Shown here in pieces: positions 43,286 to 51,360 of a stretch of DNA of 64,000 nucleotides (position 1 is its first letter; every line of letters starts with the position of its first letter). This DNA comes from Clavibacter capsici. Its GTDB lineage: Bacteria; Actinomycetota; Actinomycetes; Actinomycetales; Microbacteriaceae. Made by a program: the position numbers and the translations under genes. The notes beneath the pieces are model-generated. The model saw nothing but the letters and a program-made list of their open reading frames with translations. It had not been told where the DNA came from and made no database searches. The stretch is from positions 2,790,001-2,854,000 of the forward strand of contig NZ_CP012573.1 of assembly GCF_001280205.1 (NCBI RefSeq), given 5' to 3'.

Positions 43286-43927
43286 GTGCCCGAGAACCGC
43301 GACCCCGCCCTCCCCTGGCTCCTCTTCGACATCGGCGGGGTGCTCATCACCCGGCCGGACGACATCGGCGCGATCAGCCGCGCCCTCGATCCCGACGCCC
43401 CCGGCGGCGAGGACGCCGAGGAGCGCGTCCGCGAGGCGTTCGACGCGCACCGTGAGCCGTACGACCGCGGCGGCAGCGCGCGGGAGTTCTGGGACGCCGT
43501 CGCCCGCGATCTCGGCCTGCCCGCGCCCGGCGAGGACGACCTGGCGGAGCTCGTCGCGATCGAGCGCCGCCGCTGGGCATCGCCCGACGACGAGACGCTC
43601 GCTGCCCTGGACCGCGCCGTCGCCGCCGGGTACCCGCTCGCGATCCTCTCCAACGCGCCGCACGAGCTCGCCGACGTGCTCGAGGATCCCGCGGGCTGGG
43701 GCGCGCGCTTCGAGGTGGTGCTCGTCAGCGCGCGGATCGGCATGGCGAAGCCCGACGCGGACGTGTGGCCGCTCGCCGTGGAGCGCCTCGGCAGCCCGGC
43801 CGAGCGGATCGTGTTCGTCGACGACAAGCCCGCGAACGTCGACGCCGCCCGCGAGGCCGGCATCCACGCGCACGTCTGGGAGGGCCTCGGCACGCTCGAC
43901 CGGATCCTCGCCGGCACGCTCTCCTGA
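43286..43927 (+). CDS. HAD superfamily hydrolase (213 aa)
   Basis: A GTG start with GAAGGAGACCC upstream (VPENRDPALPWLLFDIGGVL). Motif I is FDIGGVLI with the nucleophile Asp, motif II is LAILSNAPHE, motif III is the Lys of GMAKPDADVW and motif IV is IVFVDDKPANVDAA. These define a class-I capped HAD phosphatase of the haloacid-dehalogenase/YihX type. Substrate unknown (small phosphorylated metabolites are usual). The 43120-43285 spacer contains nothing else notable. Confidence 0.88.
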   Translation: MPENRDPALPWLLFDIGGVLITRPDDIGAISRALDPDAPGGEDAEERVREAFDAHREPYDRGGSAREFWDAVARDLGLPAPGEDDLAELVAIERRRWASPDDETLAALDRAVAAGYPLAILSNAPHELADVLEDPAGWGARFEVVLVSARIGMAKPDADVWPLAVERLGSPAERIVFVDDKPANVDAAREAGIHAHVWEGLGTLDRILAGTLS

Positions 43928-43935
43928 CGCCGCCG

Positions 43936-44664
43936 CTAGGCCCGCGGGGCCGCCGTCAGCTTCACGCGGCCCGCGACGATCGCCGCCGCGACCTCCGGCA
44001 TCGTCGTGCTCGTGCTGCGGGCGTGGTCGCGGATCAGGCGGAACGCCTCGTCCATGTCGACGCCGTGCGTGTGGGCGACGAAGCCCTTGGCCTGCTCGAT
44101 GACGATGCGGCTGTCGAGCGCGTGCCGGAGCTGGTCGCGCACCATGGTGCTGTCGCGGATGGCGCGCTCCTGCAGGACGCTGATGGTCGCCACGTCGGCG
44201 AGCGCCTGCGCCGCGATGGCGTCGGCCTCGTTGAGGGCGCCCTCCTGCTCGCGGAACAGGTTGAGGGATCCGATGACCTGCCCGCGCAGCCGCAGCGGGA
44301 TCGCGTGCACCGACACGTACCCGGCGCCCGCGGCCTGCGCGGCGAAGGCCGGCCAGCGGTGGCCGATCTCGCGCACGTCCGCGACGGACACCACCTGCCC
44401 CGTGGTCACGGCCTCGACGCACGGGCCCTCGCCGACCTCGAGCTGCATGAGCCCGACGAGGCGGCTCTTCTCGCTCGTGGAGGCGACGACCTCGAGGTGC
44501 GCGTCGTCCGGCCCGATGATGATGCCGGACGCGCTCGCGTCGAACAGCATCGTGGCGTGGTCGACCAGCGTCTGGAGCAGCTCGAGCACGTCGAAGTCGC
44601 TCACGAGCGAGTCGGCGAGGCTCACGAAGGTGTGGACGAGCAGCTCTTCCCGGGTCTCCGGCAT
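43936..44664 (-). CDS. GAF-ANTAR domain regulator (242 aa)
   Basis: Starts MPETREELLVHTFVSLADSL. Residues about 20-165 form a GAF domain (FDASASGIIIGPDDAHLEVV, VGEGPCVEAVTTGQVVSVAD, YVSVHAIPLRLRGQVIGSLN), and about 175-235 an ANTAR helix bundle (LRHALDSRIVIEQAKGFVAH, VDMDEAFRLIRDHARST). ANTAR domains bind paired hairpins in nascent RNA and act as antiterminators; the GAF would gate that by ligand. Its start is 29 bases before the stop of a related gene, so the two may be co-transcribed. Confidence 0.9.
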   Translation of the reverse strand: MPETREELLVHTFVSLADSLVSDFDVLELLQTLVDHATMLFDASASGIIIGPDDAHLEVVASTSEKSRLVGLMQLEVGEGPCVEAVTTGQVVSVADVREIGHRWPAFAAQAAGAGYVSVHAIPLRLRGQVIGSLNLFREQEGALNEADAIAAQALADVATISVLQERAIRDSTMVRDQLRHALDSRIVIEQAKGFVAHTHGVDMDEAFRLIRDHARSTSTTMPEVAAAIVAGRVKLTAAPRA

Positions 44665-44693
44665 CGTCGTGGTCCTCTGGGTAGATCGGGCGG

Positions 44694-45410
44694 TCAGCGG
44701 TCAGGGGTGAAGTCGAGGACGCGGCCCAGGACGTCCTCGGCCACGTCGCGCAGCGGGCGCCCCGTGGCGAAGGCGTGGCCGCGGAGCACGAGGAGCGCGT
44801 CCGCCGCGGGGAGCCCCGTCTGCGCGACGACCATGCCGGTGGCCTGGTGCACCTCGCGACGGGAGTAGCGGCCCGCCCACGCCCCATCCTCCTCCTGCGG
44901 GCCCTCCGAGGCCAGGAGGGCGCGGCGGAGGACCTGGCGCGCGACGATGCGGGTCAGGGCGGTCGCGTCGGTCACCTCGCGGTCGGAGATGTCGCGCGGG
45001 ACGCGGGAGTAGAGGTCCACCGCCCCGAGGCTGAGGCCCCCGACGACGAGCGGGAACGCGAAGACCGCGCCGAGGCCGGTCGCGTGCATCGCGTGGCGGG
45101 CCAGCGGCCAGGTCGTGGCGCCGGATCCCTGCACGTCGGGCTCGAGCACGGGCCGGCGCGTGGTCATCGCCTCCCAGCACGGGCCCTCGCCGAGGTCGAG
45201 CTGGATCTCGTCGAGCCGGGCCGCGCGCTCGTCCGACGCGCAGACGGTCTCGCTGCCGAGCGGATCCCCGAGCGTGGAGACGGCGGCGCCGGTCATGCCG
45301 ATGGCGGCGACGAGGGGGCCGCACAGGTCGGATCCCGCCGCCGTCGCGTGCTCGAGCGCCTCGGCGGCGTCGGCCACCAGGCCGCGGCTAGGCACGCGCC
45401 GCCGCCGCAC
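44694..45410 (-). CDS. GAF-ANTAR domain regulator, second copy (238 aa)
   Basis: Starts with a GTG at 45410 ([20 protein letters not shown]). A GAF domain ([60 protein letters not shown]) precedes an ANTAR region ([40 protein letters not shown]). The shared LGEGPCW/VGEGPC and ANTAR patterns show the two neighbours are paralogues. It is an RNA-binding antiterminator candidate; target hairpins are not evident nearby. The N-terminus is uncertain. Confidence 0.85.
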   Translation of the reverse strand: MRRRRVPSRGLVADAAEALEHATAAGSDLCGPLVAAIGMTGAAVSTLGDPLGSETVCASDERAARLDEIQLDLGEGPCWEAMTTRRPVLEPDVQGSGATTWPLARHAMHATGLGAVFAFPLVVGGLSLGAVDLYSRVPRDISDREVTDATALTRIVARQVLRRALLASEGPQEEDGAWAGRYSRREVHQATGMVVAQTGLPAADALLVLRGHAFATGRPLRDVAEDVLGRVLDFTPDR

Positions 45411-45562
45411 GAGGGGGGATGACCGTGATCACGAATGCCTCCATTGCCCGTCGGTTCCGCGGCGGGGCGCGGAGCGCGAGGACGGGGTACCGACCGCAGC
45501 GCCACACTACCGCCGCCGGCGGCCCGACGAGGGGCGGAGCGGGACCGCGGAGAATGGATCCC

Positions 45563-46285
45563 ATGACGCATCCCGACGACACCTCCGCCCGACCCGACGA
45601 CGAGCGGACGGAGGCGGCGCGGTCCGTCACCGTCGGGATCCTCGGCGCCGGCAAGGTCGGCACCGTCCTCGCCCGCCGCGCGATCGCCGCCGGGCACCCG
45701 GTCCTCATCTCGGGCTCGGGGGATCCGTCGCGCATCTCCCTCATCGTCGACGTGCTCGCGCCCGGCGCCGTCGCCACCACCTCGGCCGACGCGGCGGCCC
45801 GCGCCGACGTCGTGATCCTCGCCCTCCCCCTCGGCAAGCTGGCGTCCGTGCCCGTCGCGGAGCTGGGCGGCAAGCTCGTGGTCGACGCCATGAACTACTG
45901 GTGGGAGGTCGACGGCCACCGCGACGACCTCGCGCACCCCGCCTCCTCCACGAGCGAGCTCGTGCAGGAGCACCTCCCCGCGTCCACCGTCGTGAAGGCC
46001 TTCAACCACATGGGGTACCACGACCTCGACGAGGGTCCCCGGCCCGCGGGCGCCGCCGGCCGCAAGGGCATCGCGGTCGCGGGCGACGACGACGCGGCGC
46101 GCGCGACCGTCGCGGCCCTCGTGGACGCGTTCGGCTTCGACCCGGTCGACATCGGCCCGCTCGCCGCCGGCCGCGTGCTCGAGCCCGGCCGCTCGCTCTT
46201 CGGCGTGAACATGGACGCGGACGAGGTCCGCCGCCTGGTCGCGCTCGAGACGGCGGATGCGGAGGCCGGCCCCGCCGCGTCCTGA
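45563..46285 (+). CDS. NADPH-dependent F420 reductase-like oxidoreductase (240 aa)
   Basis: The Rossmann motif [20 protein letters not shown] lies near residue 25, followed by [32 protein letters not shown] and [11 protein letters not shown], with [12 protein letters not shown] later, the pattern of NADP-dependent/F420-dependent dinucleotide-binding reductases (Fno-like). It would transfer hydride between NADP and F420 or act as a related dehydrogenase. The ATG at 45563 is chosen over one at 45554; a GAGAAT box at 45550-45555 sits just upstream, so the message may be leaderless. Confidence 0.8.
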   Translation: MTHPDDTSARPDDERTEAARSVTVGILGAGKVGTVLARRAIAAGHPVLISGSGDPSRISLIVDVLAPGAVATTSADAAARADVVILALPLGKLASVPVAELGGKLVVDAMNYWWEVDGHRDDLAHPASSTSELVQEHLPASTVVKAFNHMGYHDLDEGPRPAGAAGRKGIAVAGDDDAARATVAALVDAFGFDPVDIGPLAAGRVLEPGRSLFGVNMDADEVRRLVALETADAEAGPAAS

Positions 46286-46288
46286 CCC

Positions 46289-46834
46289 TCAGGCGGCGCG
46301 GCTCGCGGCCGGCGCCCGGCGCGGCCAGACCGTGTACGAGATCGCCCAGAGCAGGTCGATCGCCGAGATGAGCGCGAGCAGCGCGAAGGTGTCGGTGAGG
46401 GGCGCGGTGCGCTCCGCGTCGCCGACCACGAGGATCAGCAGGCCGATGACGGCCGCCGCGATGGCCGACGCGAGCAGGGTGCGCGCGACGCCGCCCCAAC
46501 AGAGGCGCGTGTACGCGGCCCCGTAGGGCTTCACCGGCGCGGGCCCGTGGGCGAAACGGTGGGCGAAGCGCACGTCGGCCCACCGGATCAGCCGGTGCCC
46601 GTACGCGACGGAGAACCCGACGTAGAGCGCCGCGAGCGAGTGCTCCCACGAGGCCTCGGCGCCCGACCGCAGGTGCACGGCCGTCGCGCCGAGGAGCACG
46701 AGGTCGAGCAGCGGCGCGCACACGAGCAGGGCGGCGCCGAGGCGCGGCCGTCGGAGCACGTAGCGCACGGCGAGGCCGGAGACGATGGCGACCCAGAAGC
46801 CGATCTCGCAGGCGATGATGACGGTCAGGATCAC
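46289..46834 (-). CDS. Polytopic membrane protein of unknown function (181 aa)
   Basis: Read from a GTG at 46834 (VILTVIIACEIGFWVAIVSG) with AAGAGG upstream. Four or five helices: N-terminal, LGAALLVCAPLLDLVLLGAT, SLAALYVGFSVAYGHRLI, LLASAIAAAVIGLLILVVGD and TFALLALISAIDLLWAISYT. No family recognised. It is divergent from the TetR gene, with one operator between them, so it is very likely the gene that regulator controls. Confidence 0.7.
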   Translation of the reverse strand: MILTVIIACEIGFWVAIVSGLAVRYVLRRPRLGAALLVCAPLLDLVLLGATAVHLRSGAEASWEHSLAALYVGFSVAYGHRLIRWADVRFAHRFAHGPAPVKPYGAAYTRLCWGGVARTLLASAIAAAVIGLLILVVGDAERTAPLTDTFALLALISAIDLLWAISYTVWPRRAPAASRAA

Positions 46835-46872
46835 GGCGGGCCTCTTTCTCGTACGGGTGTGCGGAAACACTC

Positions 46873-46888
46873 TCGCACAGTCGTGCGA
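46873..46888. promoter_or_regulatory. TetR-type operator in divergent region
   Basis: Inverted repeat TCGCAC-AGTC-GTGCGA in the 64-base gap between the membrane protein gene and the TetR gene. A related TGCGGAAACAC lies next to it. A two-fold site of this size in a divergent gap is the usual arrangement for TetR self-regulation. Confidence 0.6.
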
Positions 46889-46898
46889 AAATGGCGAG

Positions 46899-47489
46899 GT
46901 GCCGAGGAGCCTGGATCACGACGCCCGCGAGACCGCCGTCGGCGAGGCCGCGTGGCGGGTGCTCGTGCGCGACGGGATCACCGCGCTCTCGGTGCGGAAC
47001 GTCGCCGCCGAGGCCGGGCTCGCCGCGAGCTCGCTCCGCTACACCTTCCCCACGCAGGCGTCGCTGCGGGTCTTCGCGCTCGAGCTCGTCGCGCGGCGGG
47101 CCGAGGCGCGGATCCGGGCGCTGCCGCCGGGCGCCACCGTGCGCGCGTCGGTCGAGGAGCGACTCCGGCACCTCCTCCCGCTCGACGCCGAGCGCCGCCT
47201 CGAGATGGAGGTCTTCCTGGTGATCGGCACCGTCGCCCTCACCGACCCGGCGCTCCGGCCCGTCTACGACCGCGCGTCGGAGGACCTGCGCGCGGGCTGC
47301 GCCGACCTGCTCACGGCGCTCGCCACGGATCCGGCGTACGCGGGCCTCGACGTCGCGGCCGAGACGCCTCGGCTGCACGCGCTCGTCGACGGGCTGGCGC
47401 TGCACCTCGTCTACCAGGGGCCGCGGGACCCCACGGGCTGGGCCACCGACGCCCTCGCCCGGCACCTGGACTCGCTCGCCGCCGTCTGA
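46899..47489 (+). CDS. TetR family transcriptional regulator (196 aa)
   Basis: A GTG start (VPRSLDHDARETAVGEAAWR). The N-terminal HTH is AAWRVLVRDGITALSVRNVAAEAGLAASSLRYTFPTQASL, residues about 14-52, the TetR pattern with TFPTQ at the end of the recognition helix. The rest is a helical ligand-binding domain (LPLDAERRLEMEVFLVIGTV, RPVYDRASEDLRAGCADLLT). Likely represses the divergent membrane-protein gene and itself through the operator at 46873-46888. There is little room for a ribosome binding site. Confidence 0.88.
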   Translation: MPRSLDHDARETAVGEAAWRVLVRDGITALSVRNVAAEAGLAASSLRYTFPTQASLRVFALELVARRAEARIRALPPGATVRASVEERLRHLLPLDAERRLEMEVFLVIGTVALTDPALRPVYDRASEDLRAGCADLLTALATDPAYAGLDVAAETPRLHALVDGLALHLVYQGPRDPTGWATDALARHLDSLAAV

Positions 47490-47563
47490 CGCGACCGCGG
47501 TCCCGCCGCGTGGAAGGCTGGTCGAGCGCGCGCCGCCCGGCCGCCGGTGACGTGAGGACTCGG

Positions 47564-48364
47564 ATGGACATCGGCGGATCCCTCGGCGAGATCACGCTCG
47601 AGGTCGCGCTGCTCATGATCCTGGCGGCGCTCGCGGCCGGCTGGATCGACGCCGTGGTGGGCGGCGGCGGACTCCTGCAGCTGCCGGCGCTGCTGCTCGT
47701 GCCGGGGATCACGCCGGTGGAGGCGCTCGCGACGAACAAGCTCGCGTCCCTGTTCGGCACCACGACGAGCGCGGTCACCTGGTACCGGCGCACGCACCCG
47801 GACCTCCGCACGGCGCTGCCCATGGCCGCGGTGGCGCTGGTCGGCGCGTACGGCGGCGCGAGCCTCGCGGCGCTCCTGCCGGCGTCGGTGTTCAAGCCGC
47901 TCGTGGTGGTCGCGCTGATCGTCGTGGCCGTCGTGACGATCGCCCGCCCGCAGCTCGGCGACGTCGCCGCGCTCCGCCACACCGGTCGGAAGCACCACGG
48001 GATCGCGGCGCTGCTCGGCGTGGTGATCGGCTTCTACGACGGCCTCATCGGACCCGGCACCGGCACGTTCCTGATCATCGCGCTCATCACCGCGCTCGGC
48101 TACGACTTCGTGCTCGCGAGCGCCAAGGCGAAGATCGTGAACGTCGCGACGAACCTCGGCGCGCTCGCCTTCTTCATCCCGCAGGGCCACGTGCTCTGGG
48201 CGCTCGCGCTGGGCATGGGCGTCGCGAACATGGTGGGCGGCTACGCGGGATCCCGCATGGCCGTCGCCCGCGGCAGCCGCTTCATCCGCGTCGCGTTCAT
48301 CGTGGTGGTGGCGGTGCTGATCGTGAAGGTCGGGTCGGACGTGGTGGCGGAGTGGACGGCGTGA
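47564..48364 (+). CDS. TSUP (TauE/SafE) family membrane transporter (266 aa)
   Basis: Starts MDIGGSLGEITLEVALLMIL. Eight helices with the two internal signatures AGWIDAVVGGGGLLQLPALL (first repeat) and GFYDGLIGPGTGTFLIIALI (second repeat), both diagnostic of TSUP permeases. Substrates of this family are sulfite, sulfonates or related C2 anions; which one here is unknown. Its stop codon lies inside the first of the three hipBA operators. Confidence 0.92.
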   Translation: MDIGGSLGEITLEVALLMILAALAAGWIDAVVGGGGLLQLPALLLVPGITPVEALATNKLASLFGTTTSAVTWYRRTHPDLRTALPMAAVALVGAYGGASLAALLPASVFKPLVVVALIVVAVVTIARPQLGDVAALRHTGRKHHGIAALLGVVIGFYDGLIGPGTGTFLIIALITALGYDFVLASAKAKIVNVATNLGALAFFIPQGHVLWALALGMGVANMVGGYAGSRMAVARGSRFIRVAFIVVVAVLIVKVGSDVVAEWTA

Positions 48365-48428
48365 TCGATCGGTCACCCTTGACGTCGTGATCGATCGATC
48401 ACATACTCGTACGTGATCGATCGATCAC
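48361..48428. promoter_or_regulatory. Three-operator hipBA promoter
   Basis: Three copies of the 16-bp palindrome GTGATCGATCGATCAC: 48361-48376 (one mismatch, gtgatcgatcggtcac), 48387-48402 and 48413-48428, exactly 26 bases apart. A promoter fits between them: -35 TTGACG at 48379-48384 and -10 CATACT at 48402-48407, with 17 bases of spacing occupied by the middle operator. The ribosome binding site GAGGAG follows. This is a strong autorepression array for the HipB-like protein. Confidence 0.85.
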
Positions 48429-48441
48429 CCGAGGAGACGAG

Positions 48442-48711
48442 ATGGCCAGGACCACGCGCACGCTCGCCGCTGAGCTGCGTCACCGGCGGGAGGAGCGGGG
48501 GCTCACCCAGGCCGGCGTCGCCGGGCTCGCGGGGGTGTCGCGGGAGTACGTCGTGCGGCTCGAGAGCGGGAAGCCCGGGTCGGAGATCGGATCGATGATG
48601 CGCGTCGTCCGCGCGCTCGGCTGCGAGCTGAGCCTCACCGTCGACCCGCGGGCCGCGGATGCGAGCTCCCCCTCGCCGTTCGACCGGCCGTGGGAGGTCG
48701 ACGATGAGTGA
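48442..48711 (+). CDS. hipB: HipB-like HTH antitoxin/repressor (89 aa)
   Basis: Starts MARTTRTLAAELRHRREERG. A Cro/CI-type HTH occupies residues about 9-65 (LRHRREERGLTQAGVAGLAG, then VSREYVVRLESGKPG and MRVVRALGCELSLTV), ending in an acidic tail WEVDDE that could contact the toxin. HipB proteins neutralise HipA and repress the operon. GAGGAGACGAG precedes the ATG, and it overlaps the hipA start by eight bases. The symbol is by family only. Confidence 0.88.
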   Translation: MARTTRTLAAELRHRREERGLTQAGVAGLAGVSREYVVRLESGKPGSEIGSMMRVVRALGCELSLTVDPRAADASSPSPFDRPWEVDDE

Positions 48712-50026
48712 GGCCCTGAGCGTCTACCTCGACGGTCGCTACGCCGGTCGCTACGAACGGACGACCGCGGGCCGCGTCGGCTTCACCTACGACGCCGCCT
48801 ATGCCGAGAGGCGCGGAGCGACGCCGCTGTCCATGTCGCTCCCGTTCGGCGCGCGCCTGCCGCCTCGGGCGGTGGACGCCTACTTCTCGGGGCTCATCCC
48901 GGAGGGGGCCGACGCGCTGGAGCAGATCCGACGGACGCACGGTCTCCGGACGAGCGCCGACGCGTTCTCCGTCCTCCGCCACATCGGCCGCGACGCCCCG
49001 GGGGCCGTGCAGGTCCTGCCCGAGTCGGAGGAGGCGGACGACGACGCCCGCGCGCAGGGCGACGTCACGGAGCTCTCGGCCGAGGAGCTCCGCGGCCTCA
49101 TGTCCGACCTGGGATCCGGCACCGGCACCACGCCCGCGGCCCTGCAGGGGAGGTGGTCGCTGCCCGGCGCGCAGCGGAAGGCGGCGCTGCACCGGCTGGC
49201 CTCGGGCGCCTGGGGGATCCCGCGCGACTCCACCCCCACGACGCACATCCTGAAGCCGGCCATCCCGGGCTTCGCGCATCACGACGTGAACGAGTTCCTG
49301 ACGATGCGGGCGGCCGCCGCGCTGGGACTCGACGCAGCGCGCACCGATGTGCTCGACCTGGGAGACGACCTGTCCGTGCTGGTGTCGCACCGCTACGACC
49401 GGCTCGAGGTCGACGGCCGCTGGCGCCGGCTCCACCAGGAGGACCTCTGCCAGGCGCTCTCCGTCATGCCCGCCCGCAAGTACCAGGACCAGGGCGGTCC
49501 GGGGATCGCGCAGGCCGCCGACCTCCTCAGCGAGTTCGAGTACCCCGCGGAGGCCGCAGCCGCTCGATCGCGCTTCTTCGACGCGGTCGTCTTCAACGTG
49601 GCGGCGTGGGCGACGGATGCGCATGCCAAGAACTTCTCCGTCATGCTGCGCGGGAACGGCCAGCAGCTCGCACCGCTCTACGACCTCGCCACCTACGCGC
49701 CCTACGGCGGAGGGCCGCAGGCCGAGCGTTCCGCGATGAAGGTCGGGGACGAGTACCGGCTGTCGGCCATCGGGCGGCGTCACCTGCAGAAGGCGGCGCG
49801 GCGCCTGCAGGTCGACGCGGATCTCGCGGATGCGCGGATCGATCGCATCCGCGATGGGATCACGGCCGCGTACGACGCGGCGGCGGCGGAGCTCGCGGAC
49901 CATCCGACGCTCGTCGCAGCGGCGCACGGCATCGTGGACGCGGTGCACGTGAAGGCCGTCGAACGCGGGTGGGCGACCGCGAGGACGCGGATCGACCTCA
50001 GCGGGCCGGACGACACGTCGACCTGA
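48704..50026 (+). CDS. hipA: HipA-like serine/threonine kinase toxin (440 aa)
   Basis: Starts MSEALSVYLDGRYAGRYERT. N-terminal HipA domain (SLPFGARLPPRAVDAYFSGLIPEG) is followed by the kinase: glycine-rich loop RWSLPGAQRKAAL at about 150-162, ATP-site Lys in HILKP at 184, catalytic Asp in WATDAHAKNFSVM at about 305 and the metal Asp in PLYDLATYAP at about 327. In the E. coli family HipA phosphorylates glutamyl-tRNA synthetase and halts translation. All key residues are present, so the toxin should be active. Target here is unproven. Confidence 0.92.
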   Translation: MSEALSVYLDGRYAGRYERTTAGRVGFTYDAAYAERRGATPLSMSLPFGARLPPRAVDAYFSGLIPEGADALEQIRRTHGLRTSADAFSVLRHIGRDAPGAVQVLPESEEADDDARAQGDVTELSAEELRGLMSDLGSGTGTTPAALQGRWSLPGAQRKAALHRLASGAWGIPRDSTPTTHILKPAIPGFAHHDVNEFLTMRAAAALGLDAARTDVLDLGDDLSVLVSHRYDRLEVDGRWRRLHQEDLCQALSVMPARKYQDQGGPGIAQAADLLSEFEYPAEAAAARSRFFDAVVFNVAAWATDAHAKNFSVMLRGNGQQLAPLYDLATYAPYGGGPQAERSAMKVGDEYRLSAIGRRHLQKAARRLQVDADLADARIDRIRDGITAAYDAAAAELADHPTLVAAAHGIVDAVHVKAVERGWATARTRIDLSGPDDTST

Positions 50027-50084
50027 CGCCGGCGCCTCAGCGCACGGGCACGGGGAGGGCGGTGGGCGGTGGGGAGCGGCGGGC

Positions 50085-50315
50085 TCAGCCCGGCAGGCCG
50101 TCGCGGGCGTGCACGCGGTAGCTGGCGTAGTACACGACGGCGAGGGCGCCTAAGGCGACCGCGGCGAGCGCCTGGCAGATCCGTCCCCACACCGGGGCCT
50201 CCACGAACGCGACCGCGAGGACGGCGGCGAGCAGGGCGAGCACGCCCCAGAGCACGTCGAGCCGGGCGCAGCGCCTCGCGGGGCCGGGTTGGAGCCAGGG
50301 GGATCGGTTCGCCAT
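50085..50315 (-). CDS. Small two-helix membrane protein (76 aa)
   Basis: Starts MANRSPWLQPGPARRCARLD; two helices follow (VLWGVLALLAAVLAVAFVEA and ALAAVALGALAVVYYASYRV), ending in a short polar tail. A GGGAGG run abuts the ATG, so a slightly earlier GTG start is possible. Unknown function. The surrounding gaps 50027-50084 and 50316-50449 show no other feature. Confidence 0.6.
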   Translation of the reverse strand: MANRSPWLQPGPARRCARLDVLWGVLALLAAVLAVAFVEAPVWGRICQALAAVALGALAVVYYASYRVHARDGLPG

Positions 50316-50449
50316 GCCTCCCACGCTAGGGGTGGTCGGCGGCGCTGCCCGGCCATGATCGCGCCCCAGAAGGAGGCACGGCGACGCTCGCGCTGCGCAG
50401 CCCGCCCATGGGAGGGTCGGGGACGACCGGCCGAGCGAGAGGATCCCGC

Positions 50450-50974
50450 ATGCCCATCCTCCCGAAGGACCGCGACCCCGCCCTCATCACCGTCCGCCGC
50501 GGCGGCGCCCTGACCGACGACGACCACCGGGCGCTCGCCCTGTGGGCGGTCGCCTGCGCGGAGCACGTGCTGCCGCTGTTCGAGGCGGAGCGGCCCGACG
50601 ACCCGATCCTGCGCGAGACGTTCGAGGTGGCGCGCGGCTGGGTGCGCGGCGACGTGCCGATGAAGGAGGCGCACCAGCAGTCGTTCCGGGCGAACGCGGC
50701 CGGTCGCGGGTCGCCGGATCCGGCCCGCTTCTCCGCGCTCGCCGCCGGGCAGGCCGTGGCGGTCGCGCACGTCGCGGCGCATGACCTCGGCGCCGCGGCC
50801 TACGCGATCCGCGCGGCGAGCGCCGCCGCCCCTCCTGCCGAGCGCGACGCCGCACGCGACGCCGAGCGCGCCTGGCAGCGCGAGCGGATCCCGGCGCGCC
50901 TCCGCGCCGCCGTCCTCGCCGACCAGCGCGCCCGGTCGAGCATCTGCTGGGGCGTCTTCGACGACCTCGCCTGA
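50450..50974 (+). CDS. Putative immunity protein (Imm-type helical family) (174 aa)
   Basis: Starts MPILPKDRDPALITVRRGGA with GAGAGGATCCC upstream. The sequence LTDDDHRALALWAVACAEHVLPLFE, then WVRGDVPMKEAHQQSF and AVAHVAAHDLGAAAYAIRAA, matches a helical family annotated as 'putative immunity protein' in many actinobacteria (conserved DH..LA.WA..CAEHVLPLFE). Such proteins are named from association with polymorphic toxins. No toxin gene lies nearby, so the role here is open; it may also be a stress protein. Ala-rich C-terminal region. Confidence 0.8.
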   Translation: MPILPKDRDPALITVRRGGALTDDDHRALALWAVACAEHVLPLFEAERPDDPILRETFEVARGWVRGDVPMKEAHQQSFRANAAGRGSPDPARFSALAAGQAVAVAHVAAHDLGAAAYAIRAASAAAPPAERDAARDAERAWQRERIPARLRAAVLADQRARSSICWGVFDDLA

Positions 50975-51026
50975 CTCCCGTCGAGCTGCCCATCCCCGGC
51001 TGACGCGCGCCCTGCCGACCCCCGCG

Positions 51027-51175
51027 TAGGAGTGTCGTGAGGTTCCCCGCGCCGCCGTGAGGGAACCGTATGGATGCGTGAGGACGCCCGATCGCGAGGT
51101 GTCTACTCGTCCTCCGTGCCCCCGACGGGCACCCGCGTCCGACCGGCCGCGGCACCCCTCACCGGAGGATCCCCC
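51027..51175 (+). promoter_or_regulatory. Structured leader of the kdp operon
   Basis: Three consecutive hairpins: ggttccc/gggaacc (51041-51047 with 51061-51067), gaggacg/cgtcctc (51080-51086 with 51108-51114) and gtgccc/gggcac (51116-51121 with 51127-51132), then a ribosome binding site CGGAGG before the GTG at 51176. A TAGGAG at 51027-51032 could be the -10. A run GAGGTGTCTACTC at 51096-51108 recalls part of the c-di-AMP (ydaO) riboswitch, but the rest of that motif is not found, so the element is left unnamed. Confidence 0.45.
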
Positions 51176-51259
51176 GTGCTCGACCTCGTGTACATCGCAG
51201 GCGCCATCGTCCTGTTCGCCCTCGTCGGCCTCGTCGGCCGGGGGGTGGAGAAGCTGTGA
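51176..51259 (+). CDS. Short membrane peptide before kdpF (27 aa)
   Basis: A GTG start with GGAGG nine bases upstream encodes [20 protein letters not shown] followed by GRGVEKL. One hydrophobic helix. It overlaps the kdpF start (GTGA at 51256-51259), so it is translated with the kdp genes. It is not KdpF itself; it may be a second small subunit or a regulatory leader peptide. A longer reading from 51074 is possible but lacks a good ribosome binding site and would run through the hairpins. Confidence 0.6.
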   Translation: MLDLVYIAGAIVLFALVGLVGRGVEKL

Positions 51260-51360
51260 TCACCTCGTTCGCCGACGCCGCCGGCCTCGCCGCCGCCGTG
51301 CTCGGCATCGCCTCCGTCGTGTACCTCGTGTACGCCCTGATCCGCCCCGAGAGGTTCTGA
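51256..51360 (+). CDS. kdpF: K+-transporting ATPase subunit F (34 aa)
   Basis: A GTG start overlapping the previous stop. The peptide [20 protein letters not shown], then [14 protein letters not shown], has one membrane helix and the KdpF C-terminal signature [12 protein letters not shown] (usual form YLLYALLRPE.F). KdpF stabilises the KdpABC complex. Its stop overlaps the kdpA start (TGATG at 51358-51362). Too short for most ORF callers. Confidence 0.9.
   Translation: MITSFADAAGLAAAVLGIASVVYLVYALIRPERF

Noticed and set aside
51041-51175. Full c-di-AMP (ydaO) riboswitch before kdp
   Set aside because: Only one short segment resembles it; the conserved 5' part and the pseudoknot partners could not be placed.
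51074-51259. 61-residue version of the pre-kdpF ORF
   Set aside because: Its start has no good ribosome binding site and its first 34 codons lie in the hairpin region; the 27-residue reading has GGAGG in place.
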